Source: Myxococcales bacterium
Lineage (GTDB): Bacteria; Myxococcota_A; Polyangia; Polyangiales; Polyangiaceae
Assembly (NCBI GenBank): GCA_016191785.1
Contig: JACPVJ010000184.1
Location: forward strand, 1 to 64,000
Reading direction: 5' to 3'
Length of the DNA stretch: 64,000 nucleotides
The position numbers were made by a program, and so were the translations under genes. The notes below the pieces were generated by a model. That model saw only the letters and a list, made by a program, of their open reading frames with translations, was not told the origin of the DNA and did no database searches. Shown here piece after piece: positions 15,237 to 22,391 of this stretch; the first letter of the stretch is position 1, and every line of letters begins with the position of its first letter.

Positions 15237-17711
15237 ATGCTCGTCTCGTATCTCTGGATCAAGCAACTGCTCCCCGGCCTGCACGCCACCGCCGCCGAGG
15301 TCGCGAGTCGACTCACTCGTGGCGGGCTCGAGGTCGAGGCCGTGCAAGAGGTCGGGCTCGGTCTCGACCCGATCGTGGTGGCCGAGGTGCGCGCCATCGA
15401 GCCGCATCCGTCCAAGAGCGGCCTGCGCTTGGTCACCGTCGATCGCGGCGGCCAGACGCAATGCGTGGTGTGCGGGGCGTCGAACGTGCCGGCCCCGGGC
15501 GGCCGGGTGCTCCTGGCGCCGCTCGGTACGGTGATCCCGGGGCTGGGCCCGCTCACGCCGCGAGAGATCGGCGGCGTGTCGAGCGAGGGCATGTTGGTCA
15601 GTGAAGAAGAGCTGGGCCTCGCGACCGAGAGCGACGGGATCATCGTCCTCGACTCGGGGCTCGGCGCGCCGGGCTCGAAGCTGTTCGACGTCCTGCCCGA
15701 GGCGCGGGACACGATTTTCCACATCGGTGTCACGCCGAACCGCCCCGACGCGCTGGGCCACGTGGGCGTCGCGCGGGACGTCGCGGCGCTCTTCGGCATC
15801 GAGTTCGCGCCGCCGGCGCCCGGCGCGGTTGCGCGCTGGTCGGACGAGCGCCTCGACGCGCTGGTCACGGTCGAGAACCACGACTTCGAGCGCTGCCCGC
15901 ACTACGGCGCCGCGGTGGTGCTCGACGTGAGCATCGCTCCGTCGCCTGTCTGGTTGCGCTGGCGCCTGCACAAGCTCGGCGTGCGCCCGATCAGCAACGT
16001 GGTCGACATCACCAATTTCGTCCTGCTGGGCTTCGGCCAACCCATGCACGCCTTCGACCTCGACCGCGTTCGGGGCGGGCGCATCGGTGTGCGCCGCGCG
16101 CGGGCCGGCGAGCCGTTCACCACCCTCGATGGCGTGGCGCGCAGTCTGGACGCCGACGACCTGGTGATCTGTGACGCCGAGGGCCCCAGCGCGCTCGCCG
16201 GCGTGATGGGCGGGCAAGACAGCGAGATCAGGGACAGCACCCGCCGCGTGCTCCTCGAGTGCGCGTACTTCACTCCGCGGGGGGTGCGGCGCACCTCGCG
16301 TCGCCACGGCCTTGGCACCGAGTCGAGCTTCCGCTTCGAGCGCGGGGTGGACTTCGGCGCGGTGCCGCGCGTGCTCGAGATCGCCACCGCGCTGATCTGC
16401 GAGCTCGGTGGTGGCGCCGCGGTGAAGGGCGCGATCCACGCCAAGGGACCGGAGCCCGAGCTGCCCGTGGTGCCCTTGCGCAGCCAGCGACTGAACGCGC
16501 TCTTGGGCGTCGAGGTGCCGTTTGCGGAGGCCACCGGAATCTTGCGGCGCCTCGGGCTCGAGGTCGTCCGCGACGGCAGCACCGAGGTCGAGGTGCGCGG
16601 CGCGAGCCACCGCCCGGACATCTCGCGCGAGGCCGATTTGATCGAAGAGGTGGCGCGGGTGCGCGGCCTGGATCTGATCCCCAGCAAGATCCCGGCGATC
16701 CAGCCGCAGCCGCCGCGTACCAGCGGCAAGCTCGAGCGAGAGGCCGCGACCCACGCCACGGCCCTGGGGCTGTCCGAGGCGCTGACCTATTCGTTCGTGT
16801 CACCGCGCGAGCTCGAGGCGGTGCATGCGCCGCCTCCGCTGGTCCGGATCAAGAATCCTCTGAACGAGGCGCGCACGGTGATGCGCACCAGTCTTCTGCC
16901 CGGGCTGCTCGAGGCCCTGGGGCGCGCTCGCCGCCACGGTGAAGCGGCGGTCCGCCTGTTCGCCGTGGGCTCGCGTTTCTTGCCCGCCGCCGACGAGACT
17001 CGCAGCGTAGCCCGCCCTCGCCGCCCGGAAGACGCACGTGACCTCCCCGGCGAGCGGCCCAGCTTCGCAGCGGTGCTCGCGGGGCCGCGCCCGACCTACC
17101 TGGCGGCGCCCGAGCCGGTCGACGTCTTCGACGCCAAGGGCATCGCGCTCGAGATGGTCGAGCGGATGACCCACCGCACGGCGCGCGCTCGCCTCGCGTC
17201 GGGCGGCGAGGGGCCGCGGCACTTGCACCCGCGCGGTGCCGGCGAGGTTTGGGTCGACGACCAGCGCGTAGGGGTCTTCGGGCCGCTGCACCCCGAGGTG
17301 GTGGACGCGTTCGATCTGGGCGGCGAGGCCTTCGTGGTCGAGCTGGATCTGGCGGCCATCGAGGGCCTGGGCCGACGCACTCCCCGCCACCGCGCGATCC
17401 CGCGGCTGCCCCCGGTGACGCGCGACGTGGCGATGGTGGTGCACGACGACGTCACCGCCGAGCAGGTCGAGGCCGTGATTCGCGAGGCGGCCGGCGAGCT
17501 GTGCGAGTCCGTCACCTTGTTCGACGTGTTCCGCAGCGGCTCCATCCCTGACGACCACCGCTCACTCGCGTTCCATCTGGTCTACCGCGACCCGAAGGCC
17601 GCGTCTGAGCCGGACCGAGCGCGGATGCTCACCGACCGTGAGGTCGACCAGCGGCACGCCCAGGTGCTCGCGGCGGCGGGCCAGCGATTGGGTGGGCAAC
17701 TGCGCGCCTGA
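15237..17711 (+). CDS. pheT: Phenylalanine--tRNA ligase beta subunit
   Basis: An 824-residue PheT of normal bacterial length that with PheS forms the alpha2beta2 enzyme charging tRNA-Phe. It starts MLVSYLWIKQLLPGL. Domains: EMAP/tRNA-binding OB fold near 39-150 (VVVAEVRAIEPHPSKSGLRL, CGASNVPAPGG), B3/B4 editing region (ISNVVDITNFVLLGFGQPMH), B5 (RPDISREADLIEEVARVRG), core (YSFVSPRELE, IKNPLNEARTVMRTSLLPGL) and C-terminal anticodon-binding FDX-ACB domain (PAIPRL-like RAIPRLPPVTRDVAMVV). pheS, normally directly upstream, is absent; a glutamine amidotransferase gene sits there instead. Confidence 0.97.
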   Translation: MLVSYLWIKQLLPGLHATAAEVASRLTRGGLEVEAVQEVGLGLDPIVVAEVRAIEPHPSKSGLRLVTVDRGGQTQCVVCGASNVPAPGGRVLLAPLGTVIPGLGPLTPREIGGVSSEGMLVSEEELGLATESDGIIVLDSGLGAPGSKLFDVLPEARDTIFHIGVTPNRPDALGHVGVARDVAALFGIEFAPPAPGAVARWSDERLDALVTVENHDFERCPHYGAAVVLDVSIAPSPVWLRWRLHKLGVRPISNVVDITNFVLLGFGQPMHAFDLDRVRGGRIGVRRARAGEPFTTLDGVARSLDADDLVICDAEGPSALAGVMGGQDSEIRDSTRRVLLECAYFTPRGVRRTSRRHGLGTESSFRFERGVDFGAVPRVLEIATALICELGGGAAVKGAIHAKGPEPELPVVPLRSQRLNALLGVEVPFAEATGILRRLGLEVVRDGSTEVEVRGASHRPDISREADLIEEVARVRGLDLIPSKIPAIQPQPPRTSGKLEREAATHATALGLSEALTYSFVSPRELEAVHAPPPLVRIKNPLNEARTVMRTSLLPGLLEALGRARRHGEAAVRLFAVGSRFLPAADETRSVARPRRPEDARDLPGERPSFAAVLAGPRPTYLAAPEPVDVFDAKGIALEMVERMTHRTARARLASGGEGPRHLHPRGAGEVWVDDQRVGVFGPLHPEVVDAFDLGGEAFVVELDLAAIEGLGRRTPRHRAIPRLPPVTRDVAMVVHDDVTAEQVEAVIREAAGELCESVTLFDVFRSGSIPDDHRSLAFHLVYRDPKAASEPDRARMLTDREVDQRHAQVLAAAGQRLGGQLRA

Positions 17712-17749
17712 GCGTGCGCGTGCCCAGAAGTTCGAGTAGGGTGAGCGCG

Positions 17750-18640
17750 ATGCGCCGCTCGCTGTCGTGCCTGGCAGTCCTTGCCGCCGCATCCAGTGCA
17801 GCGGGCCAGGCGGCGCCTCCCCGAGCACCGGGCGCGGCGCCGGCCGCCGCCACCAAGCACGGCGACGCGACCGACGACCTCGACGACGACGACGTGGCCC
17901 CGCCGGCGAAGGTCGCGGCCCCGTCGAAGGCCGAGCCCGACCGTGGCGCGAAGCCCAAGGCGCTGCCCCCTCCGGTGGTTCCCCGCGCCGACGAGCAAGA
18001 GCCTCGTCCAGTCTTCGGGGCGGGCGCGACCGAGGCAGAGCGCCACCTGGAGATCGGTCCCGACTTCGGGATCTGGTCCCGTCCCGCGAAAGGCGAGACC
18101 GTCGAGTACGCGCCGGGCTTCGCCTGGGGCGCCCACGTCCGCGCCGAGCTCCTGCCGTTTCTCGGCCTTCGCGCGTACTTCGACAACTCGACGCACGCGG
18201 TGGACGTACCCCGCGGCGCGCTGGGTCTGGACGGCACGCAGATCGAGCAGCCAGATCTCCAGGTCTTCCAGCTCGGCGCGCGCCTCGAGCCGACGTTCAT
18301 GCCAGCACCCACCTTGCGCCTCTGGGCCGGGGTGGGCGTTGCATGGGCGCGGGCCACCGCGCCGGCTCCTTCCAGCACCGGCGCGATGCAGATCCGTCAC
18401 GCCGATCGCTCGGGCGTGTTCCTGGAGTACAGCGGCGCGCTCGGGGCGACCTGGGACTTCGTTCCTCGCTGGCTGGCGGCCACGCTGTCCGTGTCGGGCG
18501 GGCTGCTCACCGATCCGTCGGGCGACTTGTTCGACGAAGCGCCCGTCAACGACGGGGCCGGCGGAACGGCGAAGATGGGGGGGCTCCCCGAGTTCAGTGC
18601 GAGCTACGTCGCACAGCTCGGCGTTGGATTGATCCTGTGA
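17750..18640 (+). CDS. Putative outer-membrane beta-barrel protein
   Basis: A 296-residue exported protein: signal peptide (MRRSLSCLAVLAAASSAAGQ), a charged, Pro/Ala-rich linker with an acidic patch (DDLDDDDVAPP), then a beta-rich region with alternating hydrophobic residues and aromatic girdles (HLEIGPDFGIWSRPAKGE, GAHVRAELLPFLGLRAYFDN, FQLGARLEPTFMP, WAGVGVAWARA). It ends in Leu (QLGVGLIL). This looks like an OmpA-type eight-strand barrel, as seen in many myxobacterial outer-membrane proteins. No ligand can be named. ATG 17750 is chosen for the signal peptide. It overlaps the next gene (GTGA). Confidence 0.7.
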   Translation: MRRSLSCLAVLAAASSAAGQAAPPRAPGAAPAAATKHGDATDDLDDDDVAPPAKVAAPSKAEPDRGAKPKALPPPVVPRADEQEPRPVFGAGATEAERHLEIGPDFGIWSRPAKGETVEYAPGFAWGAHVRAELLPFLGLRAYFDNSTHAVDVPRGALGLDGTQIEQPDLQVFQLGARLEPTFMPAPTLRLWAGVGVAWARATAPAPSSTGAMQIRHADRSGVFLEYSGALGATWDFVPRWLAATLSVSGGLLTDPSGDLFDEAPVNDGAGGTAKMGGLPEFSASYVAQLGVGLIL

Positions 18641-19080
18641 CGCTCGCGCGCCTCTTGTCCCTGTCCTTGCTCTTCGTCGCCTGCGGTGGCGCTGCGGGTC
18701 GGTCGGCCGAGGCACCGAGCCACGGGCCCGACGTGCTCATCCCGAAGGTGACCGACGACGCATCCAAGGCCTTGCGAGACGACCCGCCGCCACCGACGGC
18801 AGCCCGAGAAAACCCGGTGGTTCCTGAGGAGCCGATGGCTCCCGACCCCGGGTCGTCGGACGACATGTGGGGCAGCTTCGGCGGGCCCGGCGCGGCTCGC
18901 GGCGGCGTGGACTGCGATCGGGCGGCGGATTGCTGCCTCAAGTTCTACCAGCAGAGCGGCGGCGACCCGTCGGTGCACCGCATCTGCGGCTCGATGCGGA
19001 TCGCGCCCTCGTCGCTCTGCTCGCAGCTCTTGTCGAGCTTTCGGTCCACCGCGCCCGGCGTCGGCGTCCAGTGTCCGTGA
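18637..19080 (+). CDS. Small cysteine-containing lipoprotein
   Basis: A 147-residue lipoprotein starting at GTG 18637, overlapping the stop of the barrel gene by four bases. Signal MTLARLLSLSLLFVACGG has lipobox VAC. A Pro-rich disordered stretch follows, then a C-terminal domain with five cysteines (VDCDRAADCCLKFYQQ, RICGSMRI, SLCSQLL, VQCP), probably disulfide-bonded outside the cytoplasm. Coupling to the barrel protein suggests they work together, perhaps as a barrel with an associated lipoprotein (inference). Confidence 0.72.
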   Translation: MTLARLLSLSLLFVACGGAAGRSAEAPSHGPDVLIPKVTDDASKALRDDPPPPTAARENPVVPEEPMAPDPGSSDDMWGSFGGPGAARGGVDCDRAADCCLKFYQQSGGDPSVHRICGSMRIAPSSLCSQLLSSFRSTAPGVGVQCP

Positions 19081-19166
19081 GCAGTCACGCCTCGACGCCC
19101 GATTGACTCCCGTCCCGGGCCGGGCGAAACCCTCCGGCGGCTGGCCTGACAGCCGAGGAGGCTTCG

Positions 19167-20570
19167 ATGAAGAGAGCGCTATTGGGCGTGTTGATGGTGA
19201 CGTGGATCCCGCTCGGCTGCGCCGGCGGCACCGAATCGGCTCCCCCGCCGGCCGCGCCCCCCGCGCCCCCCGTCGCGCCGATGCCGGCGCCCGCACCGGT
19301 GGCGCCGCCGCCCACGCCGGCGGAGCCCGCCAAGCCCAGCATGCTCGAGCAGCAGAAGGCCCACATGGCGGCCAACGTCGCTGCCTGGCAGGCCCACGAC
19401 GCGAAGAAGCTCGCGGCGCTCTACGCCGACGACGTGGTGCTCGGGTTCCCGTCGATGGAGGGCTGGCGCGAGACCCGCGGCCGCGCCGACCTCGAGAAGA
19501 ACATGGCCGAGTTCTTCGCCGCCTTCTCGGACGCGAAGGTGACCACCATGCGCGGCATTCACGCCGGCGACGTGCTGGTTCTCGAGTGGCTGCTCAACGG
19601 CACGCACAGCGGCGACTTCATGGGCGCCAAGCCCACGGGTAAGCGGATCGGCTATCGCGGCGTGAGCGTCCTGTGGTTCGGTGACAAGGGCGTCAAGCGC
19701 GAGCACATGTACTTCGATCACGTGACCTTCATGGCGCAGATGGGCACCGCGCCGAAGGGCATGGCCGGTCGTCCGGTGATGGAGGCCCCCGCCGGGCACG
19801 AGCCCGAGTGGGTGGTCGCCGCGAACAACGACGTCGAGAAGAAGAACGCCGAGGCCGCGACGGCGTTCTATTCGGCGTGGGAGAAGAAGGACGGCAAGGC
19901 CTTCGTCGACGCGCTCACGGAAGATGCGCAGCACCTGGATTTCTCGCGTCCCGCGGACGGGCCGAAGGGCAAGGCCGCCGCGAAGAAGGACTTCGACGCG
20001 TTCCTCAAGGCCTTCCCCGACATGAAGATGACCGTGAAGAACATGTGGGCGGCTGGCCCCTACGTGGTGCTCGAGTCGGAGGCGACCGGCACGTTCAAGG
20101 GCGCGCTGGGGCCCCTCAAGCCCACGCAGAAGACCGGAACTCTCCACGGCGTGGACGTGATGAAGCTCGCCGACGGCAAGCTCTCGCTCGGTCACTCGTA
20201 TGGCTCTGGCGCCGAGTTCGCCGGCGCGTTCGGCCTGATGCCCAAGGACGCCGGCAAGTCTGCCGCGAAGCCCGCCGGTGGGGTGAAGGCCCCGAGCACC
20301 CCGCTGCCCCCGCCGGGTCTGCCCCCGGCCGGAGGCGCCAAACCCGGAGGGGGCGCCAAGCCCACGCCGCCGCCCGCCGGTGGGCCGAAGCCGCCGCCGC
20401 CGCCCGGCGGTCCCAAGCCGCCGCCCGCTGGAGCCAAGCCGCCGCCCCCGCCGCCGGTGGGTGGTGCGAAGCCCCCCGTTCCGGCGGGTGGCGCGAAGCC
20501 CCCGGCGCCGCCCGCGGGCGCGAAACCGCCCGCGCCTCCTCCACCGAAGCCTCCCGCTCCCAAGCCGTGA
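19167..20570 (+). CDS. Lipoprotein with two SnoaL-like domains and a Pro-rich tail
   Basis: A 467-residue lipoprotein (MKRALLGVLMVTWIPLGC). After a Pro/Ala linker come two tandem NTF2/SnoaL-like domains: about 60-190 (NVAAWQAHDAKKLAALYADD, VVLGFPSMEGWRETRGRADL, VSVLWFGDKGVKREHMYFDH) and about 215-350 (AATAFYSAWEKKDGKAFVDA, PKGKAAAKKDFDAFLKAFPD). A tail of about 100 residues rich in GGAKPPxP repeats follows, probably disordered and possibly cell-wall contacting. SnoaL-like folds can be enzymatic or just ligand-binding; no catalytic set is evident. It shares a GTGA overlap with the next gene. Confidence 0.78.
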   Translation: MKRALLGVLMVTWIPLGCAGGTESAPPPAAPPAPPVAPMPAPAPVAPPPTPAEPAKPSMLEQQKAHMAANVAAWQAHDAKKLAALYADDVVLGFPSMEGWRETRGRADLEKNMAEFFAAFSDAKVTTMRGIHAGDVLVLEWLLNGTHSGDFMGAKPTGKRIGYRGVSVLWFGDKGVKREHMYFDHVTFMAQMGTAPKGMAGRPVMEAPAGHEPEWVVAANNDVEKKNAEAATAFYSAWEKKDGKAFVDALTEDAQHLDFSRPADGPKGKAAAKKDFDAFLKAFPDMKMTVKNMWAAGPYVVLESEATGTFKGALGPLKPTQKTGTLHGVDVMKLADGKLSLGHSYGSGAEFAGAFGLMPKDAGKSAAKPAGGVKAPSTPLPPPGLPPAGGAKPGGGAKPTPPPAGGPKPPPPPGGPKPPPAGAKPPPPPPVGGAKPPVPAGGAKPPAPPAGAKPPAPPPPKPPAPKP

Positions 20571-21343
20571 CGCGAGCCGCGATCGTCGCGGCGGCGTTGT
20601 TCGCGGGCTGTGGCGCACCAGCCGAGCCCGCGTCGCCGCCGCCGCACGTTGCGGCCCCCCCGTCGTCGATCGCCGCCGACCCCGCGCCGACCTCGACGCC
20701 GACCGCGTCGCCGGTGGTCGCCGTACGCGGGCCCGAGCCCAAGGGCCCGGCGTCCCTCGCGCTCCATGTCGAGCGCGGCAAACGCCAGCCTCTGTCACTG
20801 GTCGGAACCCTCGACGCAATTCGCGCTCCCATTGGGGACCAAGGCCTCGATGCGTGGACCGAGCTCACGCTGAGCGTGGCGGGCAAGCCCGAGAAGCTCT
20901 ACGTGCAGTCATCCCCGCCAGGGCTGACGCTCCCCTTCGAGGTCGGCGCGCGTCTCTCCGTCGAGATCGACTGCCGGCGCGGGGGCTGGCACCGCGTGTG
21001 CGATGGCGTGTTTCGCGACGCGGCTCGGCGCACGCTGATGATCGTCGCTGGCAGTGGCGACGACGGCGCGGCGCCAGGTTGGAAGGTGGGGCGCGGAGCC
21101 GTGACGACCAGCGAGGTGCGTCCTTCGAAGGAGAAGTCGGTGCGCCACACCCACGCCCTCGCGCTCGAGTCCGAGGGCGCCCGGGTGTCGGTGATGCCCC
21201 ACGAGTGGAAGCGCGTCCTGGTGCACGGTCGCAGCTTCTTGGTCACCGGCTACGAGGTGGTGTGGGAGGGCGAGCGCCCACCCGACGCGCGAGATCACCG
21301 CTCGTTTGCCATCGTGTTCGAGAAGCCGTCGGCTGGGCCTTGA
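20567..21343 (+). CDS. Lipoprotein of unknown function
   Basis: A 258-residue lipoprotein beginning at GTG 20567, overlapping the stop of the SnoaL-like gene. Signal VTRAAIVAAALFAGCG gives lipobox FAGC. A Pro/Ala/Thr-rich linker reaches residue 60 and a beta-rich domain follows (ASLALHVERGKRQPLSLVG, DAWTELTLSVAGKPEKLYVQ, RLSVEIDCRRGGWHRVCDG, RSFLVTGYEVVWEGERPP). Two cysteines (DCRRGGWHRVC) may form a disulfide. I recognise no family. Coupled expression with the SnoaL lipoprotein is likely. Confidence 0.72.
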   Translation: MTRAAIVAAALFAGCGAPAEPASPPPHVAAPPSSIAADPAPTSTPTASPVVAVRGPEPKGPASLALHVERGKRQPLSLVGTLDAIRAPIGDQGLDAWTELTLSVAGKPEKLYVQSSPPGLTLPFEVGARLSVEIDCRRGGWHRVCDGVFRDAARRTLMIVAGSGDDGAAPGWKVGRGAVTTSEVRPSKEKSVRHTHALALESEGARVSVMPHEWKRVLVHGRSFLVTGYEVVWEGERPPDARDHRSFAIVFEKPSAGP

Positions 21344-21377
21344 CCCGACCCGGTCAGCGGAGAACATTTTCGTCTAG

Positions 21378-22385
21378 GTGGACCGCGAGCCCAACATCGT
21401 CGAGCGCATCGCCGGCAGCCAAGAGCGCGTGCACATCGCCATTGGCGCGATCTGCAACAACAACTGCGTCTTCTGCATGGAAGAGGACCGCGAGGGTCGT
21501 CAGGTCATCAACTCGGCAATGACCGCCGAGCGCGTGCGCTGGGTGCTGGAGTCACATCGTGGCGCCGAAGAGGTGTGCTTCACCTCGGGCGAGCCGACCA
21601 CGCGCGACGACCTGCCGAGCTTCGTGGCCTTGGCCAAAGAGCTGGGCTACTCGCGGATCAGCCTGATGACCAACGGCCGGCGCCTGGGTCACCTGCCCTA
21701 TGCCGCGGCCTTGGTGAAGCGCGGCCTCAATCGAGTCTACGTCTCGATCCACGGTCACGAGCCCGCGCTGCACGAGGGGTTGACCCGCACACCGGCCAGC
21801 TTCGACCAGACTGTGGCCGGGATCCGCTCCGCGGCCAAGCTCGCTGCGGCCGGCGTCGAGCTCCACACTTCGACCGTGGTCACCAAGCGCAACCTGCCGC
21901 ACCTCGAGGCCATCTATCGCTTCTTGCGCGGGCTCGGGGTGCATCAGGTGGTGTTCAACGTGATGCAGGCGAACGGCCGCGCGCACACGCACTTCGATCG
22001 ACTCTTCCCCCGCTACACCGAGATTGCCGCAGAGTTCGCCCGTATGCTCGCGGCGCTGAGCGAGGCCCCGCCGATGGCGTACTTGGTGGACATTCCGTTG
22101 TGCACCACCGAGGCGGTTCCCGATCTGGCTCGCGGGTACGTCGAGAAGCATCGCCGCTACGACCCGGACACCGGGGGCGGCGCAGCAGAGCGCCGGGCAT
22201 CCGGGAACGGAAGAGGGCTCACGCTCTCGACGCGCGCCGATCTCGACCACGCCCAGCGCGACAAGAGGCAAGAGTGCAGCCAGTGTCGCTACGATGCCGT
22301 GTGCGAGGGGGTCTGGAAGAACTACCTCGGGCGCTACGGCTGGGACGAGATGGTCCCGGTGCCTCGGGTCGCCGCCGCAGAGTGA
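21378..22385 (+). CDS. Radical SAM enzyme with SPASM-like C-terminal cysteines
   Basis: A 335-residue radical SAM protein. The cluster motif CNNNCVFC lies at residues 26-33, then GEP-type motif (CFTSGEPTTRDD), SLMTNGRRL and VYVSIHGHEPALHEGLTRTP. Near the C-terminus ECSQCRYDAVCEGVWKNYL is the usual SPASM-type half-cluster seen in MoaA/peptide-maturase relatives. A short insert (DPDTGGGAAERRASGNG) precedes it. The GTG start has only a distant GGAG upstream. It stands alone between a lipoprotein and a convergent channel gene; no precursor peptide is visible, so the substrate is unknown. Confidence 0.87.
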   Translation: MDREPNIVERIAGSQERVHIAIGAICNNNCVFCMEEDREGRQVINSAMTAERVRWVLESHRGAEEVCFTSGEPTTRDDLPSFVALAKELGYSRISLMTNGRRLGHLPYAAALVKRGLNRVYVSIHGHEPALHEGLTRTPASFDQTVAGIRSAAKLAAAGVELHTSTVVTKRNLPHLEAIYRFLRGLGVHQVVFNVMQANGRAHTHFDRLFPRYTEIAAEFARMLAALSEAPPMAYLVDIPLCTTEAVPDLARGYVEKHRRYDPDTGGGAAERRASGNGRGLTLSTRADLDHAQRDKRQECSQCRYDAVCEGVWKNYLGRYGWDEMVPVPRVAAAE

Positions 22386-22391
22386 GCCGGC

